Origin: Anaeromyxobacter terrae
GTDB taxonomy: Bacteria; Myxococcota; Myxococcia; Myxococcales; Anaeromyxobacteraceae
NCBI RefSeq assembly: GCF_022690685.1
Contig: NZ_JALCYY010000006.1
Span: forward strand, 88,440 to 152,439
Reading direction: 5' to 3'
DNA length: 64,000 nucleotides
How positions within the stretch are numbered: the first letter of the stretch is position 1; each line of letters opens with the position of its first letter. Both the position numbers and the translations under genes were made by a program. The notes below the pieces were generated by a model that had not been told where the DNA came from, searched no databases, and was given only the letters and a program-made list of their open reading frames with translations. Below are positions 26,192-35,413 of this stretch, one piece after another.

Positions 26192-27454
26192 ATGGCACAC
26201 GCGCCCGGCGTCAGCGAGTTGCTCGCCCCCCTCGACGGTCTGCTCCCGGACCTGGAGAAGGTCTACACCGACCTCCACGCGCACCCGGAGCTCTCGATGC
26301 AGGAGACCCGCACGGCGGGGATCGCGGCGGAGCGGCTGCGCGCCGCCGGGTGCGACGTCACGACGGGGATCGGGAAGACCGGCGTCGTCGGCGTGCTGCG
26401 GAACGGCGACGGTCCCACCGTCATGCTGCGCGCGGACATGGATGCACTGCCGGTCAAGGAGCTGACGGGGTTGCCCTACGCCAGCGCGGTCACGTCGGTG
26501 GACAAGGACGGCAAGACCGTTCCGGTCATGCATGCCTGCGGGCACGACATGCACGTCGCGTGGCTGGCCGGCGCGGCGGCGCTGTTCGGCCGTACCCGCG
26601 GGGCCTGGCGGGGGACGCTGCTCGCCGTGTTCCAGCCCGCGGAGGAGATCGCCACGGGCGCCCAGGCGATGATCGACGACGGGCTCTTCACCCGCTTCCC
26701 GAAGCCGGATGTCGTGCTCGGGCAGCACGTCATGGTCGGCTCCGCCGGCGTCCTCGGCTGGCGCGCCGGCGTCATGACCTCCGCCGGCGACAGCCTGCAG
26801 ATCCGGCTCTTCGGCCGTGGCGCCCACGGGTCGATGCCTCAGGCGAGCATCGACCCGGTGGTGATGGCCGCGGCGACCGTGCTCCGCCTGCAGACGATCG
26901 TCTCCCGCGAGGTCGCGGCGACCGAGGCCGCGGTCGTGACGGTGGGGGCGCTGCAGGCCGGCACGAAGGAGAACGTCATCCCCGACGAGGCCCTCATCAA
27001 GCTCAACGTCCGCACCTTCGACGAGGGCGTCCGCGCTCGCGTGCTCGCCGCCATCGAGCGGATCGCGAAGGCTGAAGCGGCGGCGTCGGGTGCGCCCAAG
27101 CCGCCCGAGCTCACGCCGCTCGACCGCTACGTCTCCGTCCGGAACGACCCGGAGGCGACGCGCCGCGTGGTCGCCTCGTTCCAGCGGAGCTTCCCCGCCG
27201 AGCGCGTGCGGGAGGTGGAGCCGACGTCGGCGAGCGAGGACTTCGGCTGCTTCGGCGCGGAGTGGCACGTGCCCTCGGTGTTCTGGTTCGTGGGTGGCAC
27301 CGATCCCGAGGCGTACCGGCAGGCCCGGGACGCGGGCCGCATGGGCGACCTGCCGACCAACCACAACCCGCGCTTCGCGCCGGTCCTGCACCCGACCCTG
27401 CGCACCGGCGTGGAGGCAGCCGTCGCCGCGGCGACGGCCTGGCTCGCGCCATGA
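26192..27454 (+). CDS. M20 family amidohydrolase
   Basis: A 420-residue metal-dependent amidohydrolase of the M20D type (hippurate/IAA-amino-acid hydrolase-like). I took the ATG at 26192 behind GTGAGGAATAC. Visible metal-site motifs are LHAHPELSMQE, MLRADMDALPV, MHACGHDMHVAWL (about 107-119), a QPAEE catalytic Glu and a late NHNPRFAP region. The dimerisation domain carries GRGAHGSMPQASIDPV. It should hydrolyse an N-acyl amino acid or similar amide in the cytoplasm. The next gene, a TRIC channel, overlaps its stop (ATGA). Confidence 0.92.
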   Translation: MAHAPGVSELLAPLDGLLPDLEKVYTDLHAHPELSMQETRTAGIAAERLRAAGCDVTTGIGKTGVVGVLRNGDGPTVMLRADMDALPVKELTGLPYASAVTSVDKDGKTVPVMHACGHDMHVAWLAGAAALFGRTRGAWRGTLLAVFQPAEEIATGAQAMIDDGLFTRFPKPDVVLGQHVMVGSAGVLGWRAGVMTSAGDSLQIRLFGRGAHGSMPQASIDPVVMAAATVLRLQTIVSREVAATEAAVVTVGALQAGTKENVIPDEALIKLNVRTFDEGVRARVLAAIERIAKAEAAASGAPKPPELTPLDRYVSVRNDPEATRRVVASFQRSFPAERVREVEPTSASEDFGCFGAEWHVPSVFWFVGGTDPEAYRQARDAGRMGDLPTNHNPRFAPVLHPTLRTGVEAAVAAATAWLAP

Positions 27455-28128
27455 CCGTCACCCGCTTCGCGGTCGACCTCGGCGTGCTCCCCGTGGCGCT
27501 CGACCTCGGCGGCACGTTCGTGTTCGCGCTCAGCGGCGCGGCCGCGGGCGTGAAGCACCGGCTCGACGTCTTCGGGGCCCTCGTGCTGGCCCTCGTGGCC
27601 GCGAGCTCGGGCGGGATGGTTCGCGACGTGCTCATCGGCGCCGTGCCGCCGGCGGCGCTCGTCGACTGGCGATACCTCGCGGTCTCGCTGCTCGCAGGCG
27701 CGGTGGTGCTCCTCTGGCACTCCGCGGTGGAGCGCCTGCGGAACCCGGTGCAGCTCTTCGACGCGGTCGGCCTGGCCCTGTTCGCGGTCTCCGGCGCTCA
27801 CAAGGCACTCGCCTTCCACGTCGGCCCGCTCCCCGCCGCGCTGCTCGGCATGCTGAGCGGGATCGGCGGCGGCATCGTGCGCGACCTGCTGGTCGCCGAG
27901 GTTCCCACCGTGCTGCGCGCCGAGATCTACGCCGTCGCCGCCCTCGCCGGCGCGGCCGTGGTGGTCCTCGGGAGCGCGCTCGGAGTGCCATCCTCGCTGG
28001 CCACGGCCGCCGGCGCGCTCCTCTGCTTCGGGCTCCGCTTCATGGCCCTCCGGCGCGGCTGGCGGCTGCCCGTCGCCGGCGAGCAAGAGCCGTCGGCCGA
28101 CGCCGCCAAGACACGCTGGAGAGCGTGA
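27451..28128 (+). CDS. TRIC family cation channel (YadS/YicG-like)
   Basis: A 225-residue inner-membrane protein with seven predicted helices in two inverted repeats. The glycine-rich motifs SSGGMVRDVLIGAVPPA (about 50-66) and GIGGGIVRDLLVAEVPTVL (about 135-153) are the conserved pore-lining segments of prokaryotic TRIC/UPF0126 proteins. The ATG overlaps the amidohydrolase TGA, suggesting translational coupling. The functional link between them is not obvious. The family conducts monovalent cations; its physiological role in bacteria is unclear. Confidence 0.92.
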   Translation: MTVTRFAVDLGVLPVALDLGGTFVFALSGAAAGVKHRLDVFGALVLALVAASSGGMVRDVLIGAVPPAALVDWRYLAVSLLAGAVVLLWHSAVERLRNPVQLFDAVGLALFAVSGAHKALAFHVGPLPAALLGMLSGIGGGIVRDLLVAEVPTVLRAEIYAVAALAGAAVVVLGSALGVPSSLATAAGALLCFGLRFMALRRGWRLPVAGEQEPSADAAKTRWRA

Positions 28129-28378
28129 CGCCGGGTGGCGGTCGAGGGCTGGGATCTCGCGGCGCCTGATCGCTCGAGAGTTCCGGAGCTCATCTGGGCG
28201 AAGAGGACGAGCCCCCATGAGCAAGACACGACGATGGCTGTCTCCGGCCACTTCAAGCCGGGGCTCATCAGCCGCGAACCGCGAGTCCGAGCTCGCGAAG
28301 GAGGCGCCCGAGACGCGACGCCGGAAGAAGCGATCATGAGCGCGCGAGCGCCGATCTCACGGCCGCCTCGATGAGCAA

Positions 28379-28398
28379 TCGCGGGGGCACGCCCGCGA
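28379..28398 (-). promoter_or_regulatory. Candidate bacterial SECIS hairpin after an in-frame UGA
   Basis: On the minus strand, 13 bases after the UGA at 28414-28412, a perfect 7-bp stem (UCGCGGG/CCCGCGA) carries a 6-base loop, CGUGCC. The loop has G as its second base and starts 20 bases after the UGA. These features fit the general bSECIS rules of a nearby hairpin, a small apical loop and G among its first two bases. A short G/C stem can also arise by chance in such GC-rich DNA. Confidence 0.4.
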
Positions 28399-28411
28399 GG
28401 CCGTACAGCCG

Positions 28412-28636
28412 TCAACCCAGGCCGACGTTCGTCGGCGGTTGCGGATCGATATCGCGGCCGTTCACGCGGATGGTCGGCGACCCTGGGAAGGAGAACCGCG
28501 CGGCGTCCTCCGCGGTCGCGACCAAGGTCGTCTCGATCTCCGTCCCCGGCGCGCTATGCCGGACGACGTCCGCCACCAGCTCGAGCGCTCGCTCTCCGTG
28601 CCCGCAGGCGGGGCTCATCAGGACCTGGACCTTCAT
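28412..28636 (-). CDS. Thioredoxin-like small protein; candidate selenoprotein or truncated
   Basis: As read with a normal stop, 74 residues: MKVQVLMSPACGHG with a Cys11 pocket, then FPGSPTIRVNGRDIDP (cis-Pro loop of a thioredoxin fold). It matches a family of about 100-residue thioredoxin/alkylmercury-lyase-associated proteins whose C terminus, as I recall it, runs GLxCRLYRT...GVPPRxLIEAAL. Here the frame continues past the TGA at 28414-28412 with RLYGLAGVPPRLLIEAAV to a TGA at 28334, so the TGA stands where the family has Cys. Either it encodes selenocysteine (100 residues in all), or this is a nonsense mutation or sequence error. See the hairpin at 28379-28398. Confidence 0.7.
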   Translation of the reverse strand: MKVQVLMSPACGHGERALELVADVVRHSAPGTEIETTLVATAEDAARFSFPGSPTIRVNGRDIDPQPPTNVGLG

Positions 28637-28679
28637 CGACGGTGAAGCGTACCACTCTCAACGGGAGTCGCCGGCGTGT

Positions 28680-28829
28680 TCATGGTTCCGCGGTCTCGGT
28701 GAGGGCCAACAGAGCGGCGAGAGTGTGGGCGAGCGCGTCGCCGAACCAGCCGGCAATCTCGCGGTCAGGCACGCGTCGCTCGAGGGGGTCCCGGCGCGAC
28801 AGCGCGACAGGCGCCGAGCGACGCGCCAT
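28680..28829 (-). CDS. Possible 49-residue hypothetical protein
   Basis: A short frame upstream of and co-oriented with the thioredoxin-like gene, ending DREIAGWFGDALAHTLAALL and a short acidic tail. Its composition in the last 30 residues is protein-like. No family is recognised and the RBS is weak. It could equally be the tail of a decayed gene. Confidence 0.2.
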   Translation of the reverse strand: MARRSAPVALSRRDPLERRVPDREIAGWFGDALAHTLAALLALTETAEP

Positions 28830-28933
28830 GCGCTCGGCCGCGAAGATGGCACATCGTGAAGTTTTCCTGCACGGGCCATCCGCGATCGACCTCTTTCGAG
28901 ACCGCCGGGCCGCGCGTAGGTTCTCGTCCGACC

Positions 28934-30310
<1,377 letters not shown>

Positions 30311-30402
30311 CCGCCCGTGTTCGGAGGAGGTTCGAAGCACATGCGGGCGGTGACGCTCGACGCCGGAGTCGTTCCAACAGAGATGGCCGAGGAGAGATCA
30401 TC

Positions 30403-31419
30403 ATGAGAGGAGCAGTCATCCACGGACCGCGCGACGTGCGCTTCGAGGAGCGCCCGACGCCAAAGATCGAGAAGCCGACCGACGCCGTCATCCGCATCTC
30501 CGCGGCGTGCGTGTGCGGGTCCGACCTGTGGCCCTACCGCGGCGCCAACCCCATCACCCAGCCCACGCCGATGGGGCACGAGTACTGCGGCTTCGTCGAG
30601 GAGGTCGGCCGAGAGGTCACCGGCGTGAAGCCGGGCCAGTTCGTGATCGGCTCGTTCTTCGCCTCCGACGGCACCTGCCCTCATTGTCATGCCGGGTATC
30701 ACTCGTCGTGCCAGCACCGCGAGCTCGTCGGTGGTGCGCAGGCGCCCTTCCTGCGGGTGCCGCTCGCGGATGGCACGCTGGTCCCGACCCGGGAAACTCC
30801 CTCCGCCGACCTCGTCCCGAGCCTGCTCACGCTCTCGGACGTGATGGGCACCGGCTGGTTCGCGGCGGAGGCCGCCAACGTGAAGCCCGGCATGACCGTG
30901 GTGGTCGTCGGCGACGGCGCGGTCGGCCTCCTCGCCGTCCTCTCCGCACGGCAGAAGGGCGCCGAGCGCGTCATCGCGATGAGCCGTCACCCCTCGCGGC
31001 AGAAGCTCGCTCGCGAGTTCGGAGCGACCGACATCGTGACCGAGCGTGGCGACGAGGCAGTGGCCCGCGTCCGGGAGCTGACCCGCGGGGTCGGCGCCGA
31101 TGCGGTGCTGGAGTGCGTCGGCACGCAGGAGGCGATGCAGGCGGCGATCCGGTCCACCCGCCCGGGTGGAACGGTCGGCTACGTCGGTGTTCCCCACGGC
31201 GTCGAGCTCGACGCGCAGGCCCTGTTCTTCGGGCACGTCCGCCTCTTCGGTGGCCCTGCCCCCGTGCGCCACTACCTCCCCGACCTGATCGACCTCGTCT
31301 GGAACGGCAGGATCAACCCGGGGAAGGTGTTCGACCTCATGCTCCCACTCGACCAGGTGGCGGAGGGCTACCGCGCGATGGACGAGCGCCGCGCGATCAA
31401 GGCGCTCCTGCGCCCGTAG
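30403..31419 (+). CDS. Zinc-dependent alcohol dehydrogenase
   Basis: A 338-residue MDR-superfamily dehydrogenase. I took the ATG at 30403. The catalytic zinc site is C37 (ACVCGSDLWPYRG) with GHEYCG. The structural zinc loop carries Cys in GTCPHCHAGYHSSCQH. The NAD(P)-binding site is VVVVGDGAVGLLAVLSA. It belongs to the zinc-binding ADH group often annotated as IMP- or threonine-dehydrogenase-like, and the physiological alcohol is unknown. It lies between the AKR and CMD genes and may belong to the same redox cluster. Confidence 0.93.
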   Translation: MRGAVIHGPRDVRFEERPTPKIEKPTDAVIRISAACVCGSDLWPYRGANPITQPTPMGHEYCGFVEEVGREVTGVKPGQFVIGSFFASDGTCPHCHAGYHSSCQHRELVGGAQAPFLRVPLADGTLVPTRETPSADLVPSLLTLSDVMGTGWFAAEAANVKPGMTVVVVGDGAVGLLAVLSARQKGAERVIAMSRHPSRQKLAREFGATDIVTERGDEAVARVRELTRGVGADAVLECVGTQEAMQAAIRSTRPGGTVGYVGVPHGVELDAQALFFGHVRLFGGPAPVRHYLPDLIDLVWNGRINPGKVFDLMLPLDQVAEGYRAMDERRAIKALLRP

Positions 31420-31502
31420 CGCGTGCTCACGGCGCGACCCGAACGCTTCTGACCCCAGGAACGTCCCGGGCCGCCAGCAGCGCCGACACGAGGACCGGAA
31501 AC

Positions 31503-32291
31503 ATGAAACCGACCACGAATCGTCCAGTTGCCCATCTGACGGAGGCGGCCGTCCGCAATCACGAACAGCTCTTTCCCGGGTACGAGTCCAAGTTGAAGGA
31601 GACGGACCCGGAGCTGATCGAGATCTTCGACAACTTCGCGTTCGACGAGGTTCTCCGTCACGGGAACCTGGACCCGAAGACGAGGGTCATGGTCATCCTG
31701 GCGTCGACGATCGCGAGCCGGGCTTTGAGCGAGTACAGGGTGATGCTCGGCGGCGCGCTGAACGTGGGCGTCACCCCGGTCGAGGCCAAGGAGATCCTGT
31801 ACCAGGCCGTCCCCTACGTCGGCCTCGCCAAGGTCCTCGACTTCATCCACACGACCAACGAGGTGCTGCGGGCCAGGGGCGTGGAGCTGCCGCTGGAGCC
31901 TCAGTCCACGACGACGCGAGAGACCCGGCGCGCGAGGGGGCTGGCGCTCCAGAAGGAGATCTTCGGGGATCGAATCGACGAGATGCACGAGGCCGCGCCC
32001 GCCAATCAGCGCCACATCAAGGAGCTCCTCTCGGCGAACTGCTTCGGCGATTACTGGACCCGGAGCGGCCTCGATACGAGGACGCGGGAGCTCCTGACGT
32101 TTTCCATGCTGGCGTCTCTCGGCGGCGCCGAGCCTCAGCTCAAGGGGCACGTCCAGGGCAACGTCAACGTCGGGAACGACAAGGAGAAGCTCATCGCGGT
32201 CGTGACGCAGCTTCTTCCGTACATCGGCTATCCGCGGGCGCTGAGCGCCCTGACTTGCGTGAACGACGTCATCCCTGAAGGCCAGCCCTAG
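31503..32291 (+). CDS. Carboxymuconolactone decarboxylase family protein (two domains)
   Basis: A 262-residue protein with two CMD domains (about 30-120 and 155-250). Typical segments are LDPKTRVMVILASTIASRAL, VTPVEAKEILYQAVPYVGLAK and GLDTRTRELLTFSMLASLGG. Neither domain has the CxxC of AhpD-type peroxidases, so it resembles the decarboxylase/YurZ branch rather than the redox branch. I took the ATG at 31503. It follows the zinc ADH by 83 bp. Substrate unknown. Confidence 0.9.
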   Translation: MKPTTNRPVAHLTEAAVRNHEQLFPGYESKLKETDPELIEIFDNFAFDEVLRHGNLDPKTRVMVILASTIASRALSEYRVMLGGALNVGVTPVEAKEILYQAVPYVGLAKVLDFIHTTNEVLRARGVELPLEPQSTTTRETRRARGLALQKEIFGDRIDEMHEAAPANQRHIKELLSANCFGDYWTRSGLDTRTRELLTFSMLASLGGAEPQLKGHVQGNVNVGNDKEKLIAVVTQLLPYIGYPRALSALTCVNDVIPEGQP

Positions 32292-32447
32292 CGCCCGACG
32301 GCGTTCACTCCTTTCATGCGGCCGCTGCGTTGCATGATCGCTTTCATGCTCGCCCTCTGACCGCCGATGAGCCGCAGCGCCCGTCGTCGCGGAAGATGCC
32401 CGGACGGCCTAGCAGCGCCGCGTCGATTTCAGCCCAAGCTCATCCAT

Positions 32448-32612
32448 CCTCACTGCTCTTCCTTCGTCGACGCTCCCGAGGTCGTCGACGCGCTCTCCGC
32501 GCTCGAGGTGTCCGTGCGGTGCATCCCGCTCCAGCAAGAGCGGCGCCCGGCGAAGTGCCTGTTCCCCGGCAGAGATACCGATCGGTGGGCCATCTTCGCC
32601 AAAGCGTACTGA
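32448..32612 (+). pseudogene. C-terminal scrap, possibly of prolyl-tRNA synthetase
   Basis: About 55 codons ending in a stop read as protein-like sequence (FVDAPEVVDALSALEVSVRC, then AKCLFPGRDTDRW and a terminal IFAKAY). The last part resembles the extreme C terminus of ProRS (cysteine-containing loop, then an aromatic end), but this is from memory and not certain. No catalytic part of such an enzyme precedes it. It lies only 9 bp from a truncated hydrolase copy, so this is rearranged DNA. Confidence 0.4.
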
Positions 32613-32621
32613 CAGACTCTA

Positions 32622-32853
32622 GGCGTGCCCACCAGGCATGCCGGCTTCCTCGGCTCCTGCGGAGCCGACAGCTACCACCTTCACGCTCGTGGCGGCCCTG
32701 GCGATGAGCGCCGCCACGGCCTTGGGTTGCGACATGTAGATCGCGTGGGACCCCTTCTCCTCGATCGTCGTCGCTCCGGCACGCTTGGCCATGATTCGCT
32801 GCGCAGGGGGCGGGATCATCCGGTCCTCGGTGGTGACCAGGTACCAGCTCGGC
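32622..32853 (-). pseudogene. 3' fragment of alpha/beta hydrolase (partial duplicate of 56557-57309)
   Basis: About 232 bp nearly identical (roughly 94% by eye) to the end of the intact hydrolase gene at 56560-56791. It encodes only the last 77 residues, including the catalytic His in EKGSHAIY. The similarity stops abruptly at 32853/56791, in the codons for KPSWYLVTT. With no nucleophile or upstream part, it is a dead fragment and a direct copy of a region 24 kb away. Confidence 0.9.
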
Positions 32854-32922
32854 ACCCCGCACGGGCGTCACAATCCGAACTCTCGGCGGCCGCGGTGAGG
32901 AGAGTCGGTACCCGCGACGTCG

Positions 32923-34155
32923 GTGACGGACTTCGAACGCTTTCGATGGAGCGCGGCGAGCCGGCCCGCTATCCACCGCATCCTGAGCTCGCCTCGTCCC
33001 ACCGGCGGCGCGAGGCTTGGCGCCCTGCCGAACCGCTCCCCGGAGACCGAGGGCGGCGAATGGTTCGATCTGTTCTTCGATCTCGTGTTCGCCGTCGCCA
33101 TCGTTCTCTGGGCGGAGCAGGTCGGCGACCATCCGACCGTGGGCGCATACGCGAGGGGGGTCGCGGAGCTCGTTCCGATCTGGTGGCTGTGGCTCGGCCA
33201 GACGCTGTTCGCAGCCCGCTTCCCGGTCGATCGGCCGATGGAACGTCTCCTGGCCCTCGCCGTGGTCGTGGCGGTCGGCGTCATGTCGACCGAGCTGGTC
33301 GCGGACCCCACGCGGTCGTTGCGCTTTCCGCTCGGCTTCGTGGCGGCGCGGGCGGCGCTCCTCGCGCTGTACGCGAGCGTCCGCGGCGTTTCCTCCGATG
33401 CGCGAAGGATCGCCGACGCGTACCTGGTTGGATTCGGAGCGGGCGCGGGGCTCTGGGCGGTGTCCGCTTTGCTCCCCGCCTCGCAGCGAGGCGCGGCGTG
33501 GGCTCTCGGGCTCGCCATTGACTTCTCCGTGCCCTGGCTGGCTCGGCCACGCCTCCAGCGGATGCCGCTCGATGACCGGTACGTCCGGTCGCGCGTCGGA
33601 GCGTTCACGAGCCTGCTGCTATACGTCTCGATCGAGAGCCTCGTCCGTGGACTCACCGAGACGGGATGGAGCGCCTGGACGAGCGTTGTCGCGCTGCTGT
33701 CCTTCGCGCTCGTGGTCACGTCCTGGTGGATCTACGCGGCGCGCGTCAACAGGCAGGACATGCGTTCGGTGTTCGGCTCGAGCGCGTTGCCGTACCTGTA
33801 CTCGCATCTCGCGATCGTGCTCGGGGTCGGGACGCTCAGCGTCGGCGTCCGGGTCGCGGTCGAGGCCGGTGGGCCAGGCGGCCAGGCGGCCCGCGGCGTC
33901 GGCTTCGTGGCGGCGGGGCTGTCGCTCTGGATCACCGGGCTCGTCCTCGTTCGCGCAGTCGTGCTCCGGCATCGAGATCGCTGGTGGCACTGGCCGTTCC
34001 TCGCGGCAGGGGTGTTCTTCCCCTCGCTGGCGGCCGTCGGGGCGACGCGCCGCCCGATCGCCACGCTCGGCGCATATGTGGGCGTGCTCTTCGCGTTGCT
34101 CACCCTGGAGCTTCGCCATGGCCGCGCACACGCGCGCGCGCCGCACCGGCTCTGA
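32923..34155 (+). CDS. LtrA family (low temperature requirement A-like) membrane protein
   Basis: A 410-residue polytopic membrane protein starting at a GTG. The family signature near the N terminus is EWFDLFFDLVFAVAIVLWAE (about 47-66). About ten to twelve hydrophobic helices follow, including IWWLWLGQTLFAARF and YLYSHLAIVLGVGTL. LtrA-like proteins were named for cold sensitivity in Listeria, and their transport or enzymatic function is unresolved. It starts 70 bp after the hydrolase scrap and converges on the STAS-like gene. Confidence 0.85.
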   Translation: MTDFERFRWSAASRPAIHRILSSPRPTGGARLGALPNRSPETEGGEWFDLFFDLVFAVAIVLWAEQVGDHPTVGAYARGVAELVPIWWLWLGQTLFAARFPVDRPMERLLALAVVVAVGVMSTELVADPTRSLRFPLGFVAARAALLALYASVRGVSSDARRIADAYLVGFGAGAGLWAVSALLPASQRGAAWALGLAIDFSVPWLARPRLQRMPLDDRYVRSRVGAFTSLLLYVSIESLVRGLTETGWSAWTSVVALLSFALVVTSWWIYAARVNRQDMRSVFGSSALPYLYSHLAIVLGVGTLSVGVRVAVEAGGPGGQAARGVGFVAAGLSLWITGLVLVRAVVLRHRDRWWHWPFLAAGVFFPSLAAVGATRRPIATLGAYVGVLFALLTLELRHGRAHARAPHRL

Positions 34156-34195
34156 TCACCGGGCCGCCCGGCCGGACGGCTCAGCTGCGTCGTGC

Positions 34196-34209
34196 GGTAT
34201 GCCGCTTGC
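34196..34209 (+). promoter_or_regulatory. Weak -24/-12 (sigma54-like) match
   Basis: GGTAT-GCCGC-TTGC has the exact GG/GC spacing of sigma54 promoters and shares the GCCGC spacer with the stronger site at 41141. No gene starts soon downstream; a large hairpin (34247-34284) lies within about 25 bases of the predicted transcript start. It may be fortuitous or drive a short RNA. Confidence 0.25.
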
Positions 34210-34246
34210 CGTTTCCGCGAACGCGCGGCCCCGGGTATGCACGGCG

Positions 34247-34284
34247 CCGACTTGGCGATCGGTTCTGACCGAGCGCCAAGTCGG
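34247..34284. terminator. 17-bp hairpin between convergent LtrA and STAS genes
   Basis: CCGACTTGGCG-AT-CGGT and ACCG-AG-CGCCAAGTCGG pair over 17 positions with a single A:G mismatch and a TCTG loop. Its place between convergent genes suggests a bidirectional terminator. There is no T-tract. Confidence 0.6.
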
Positions 34285-34319
34285 GCGGACAGGCACGCCG
34301 CGCGCGCGACGCGGTGGTC

Positions 34320-34568
34320 TCATTCCCGCGCAATCCATTCACGTATGAACGGCGGACAATTGCGCAGCTCGAGACCCTGACGCTCCGCGAATTTCAGAAA
34401 ACGAACGACTTCGACGTCCACGAGCGTCACCTCGGCGAGATCCAGCACGATCGCCCCGCGCGCCCCGATCTCCTTCGTCACATGATCGATATGCTCCGAG
34501 GTGATTCGCCCACTCAGGCGCAGAGTGACGACGATCCCGTTCGTAGTCGTGTCGATCCGCATCGTCAT
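34320..34568 (-). CDS. Small STAS-like domain protein
   Basis: An 82-residue protein. I took the ATG at 34568 (MTMRIDTTTNGIVVTLRLSG); another ATG follows two codons later and a GTG lies four codons earlier. The pattern GRITSEHIDHVTKEIGARGA, then IVLDLAEVTLVDVEVVRFL, is that of a STAS/anti-anti-sigma fold, where the DLAEVTLVD loop would carry the phospho-Ser; here Thr or Val occupies it, so regulation by phosphorylation is doubtful. The end, NCPPFIREWI, is shared with small proteins of unknown role. It may act as a regulatory adaptor. Confidence 0.7.
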   Translation of the reverse strand: MTMRIDTTTNGIVVTLRLSGRITSEHIDHVTKEIGARGAIVLDLAEVTLVDVEVVRFLKFAERQGLELRNCPPFIREWIARE

Positions 34569-34745
34569 CCCGCCGAGCACGTGATGCAGCGGACGTGCCC
34601 GGCGTGGGCTCGGAGACGGCCGACGGGCTGGCAGGTGAGTCGGCGCGTGCTTGGGAGACCCGAAAGGCGTTTCGCGACGTCCCGGCGCGTCGTTTAGCTC
34701 TCCGTCGTAGACACGAGAACGCCTTCATCTCTTCGAGGGGCCCCC

Positions 34746-35384
34746 ATGAGCGTGCCCGCCGCACCGATTCCGTTTGCCGGCTCCGAGTTGCCCGGCAGGT
34801 CGCGTCACGTTTGTGCGTTCTTCCGCAGCGACGACGAGCAGTACCGCGTGTTGCTTCCCTTCATCAAAGACGGGTTCGCGTGTGGCGACAAGGCGGTCCA
34901 CGTCGTCAACCCGGCTCGACGGGCGGATCACGTGCGACGGCTCGACGCTGCGGGCATCGACTCGACGGCTGCGCAGCGCACCGGACAGCTGGAGCTCCGG
35001 AGCAACGCCGACACCTACCTGCGCGACGGCCGCTTCGATCAGGATCGCATGCTCGAGGCGTTCGAGCAGCTCGCGAGCGGCACCGCCAAAGGTGGATTCC
35101 CGCTGAGTCGCATCGTGTGCCAGATGGACTGGGCGACGGAGAGTCGATCGCATCTGGCCGCGCTCGTCGAGTTCGAGTCACGTGTGAATGACGTGTGGTC
35201 CCGACACGACGACGCGGTGATCTGCGTGTACGATCTCGCGAAGTTCGCAGGCGTCACCGTGCTCGACATGGTGCGGACGCATCCCCTGGTCATCATCGGG
35301 GGCATCCTCCAGCAGAACCCGTTCTTCGTGCCGCCGGAGGAGTTCCTGCGCGAGCATCGCGAGTATCGCGAAGGGCGCGACTGA
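34746..35384 (+). CDS. MEDS/DcmR sensory domain protein
   Basis: A 212-residue protein made of one MEDS (methanogen/methylotroph, DcmR sensory) domain, a RecA/KaiC-like sensor fold. Typical segments are HVCAFFRSDDEQYRVLLPFI (about 20-39), GDKAVHVVNPARRADHVRRL and VICVYDLAKFAGVTVLDMVR (about 153-172). These domains are thought to sense hydrocarbon derivatives or C1/halogenated compounds. The next gene, a sigma54 activator, starts 29 bp downstream, so the two probably form a sensor-regulator pair. Confidence 0.88.
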   Translation: MSVPAAPIPFAGSELPGRSRHVCAFFRSDDEQYRVLLPFIKDGFACGDKAVHVVNPARRADHVRRLDAAGIDSTAAQRTGQLELRSNADTYLRDGRFDQDRMLEAFEQLASGTAKGGFPLSRIVCQMDWATESRSHLAALVEFESRVNDVWSRHDDAVICVYDLAKFAGVTVLDMVRTHPLVIIGGILQQNPFFVPPEEFLREHREYREGRD

Positions 35385-35413
35385 GCGTTGGCCGCGCTGG
35401 ACGACACGCCGAG

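Noticed and set aside
32636..32650. GGCATGCCGGCTTCC as another sigma54 promoter
   Set aside because: The -12 element is CTTCC, lacking the essential GC at the correct spacing, and it lies inside the hydrolase fragment.
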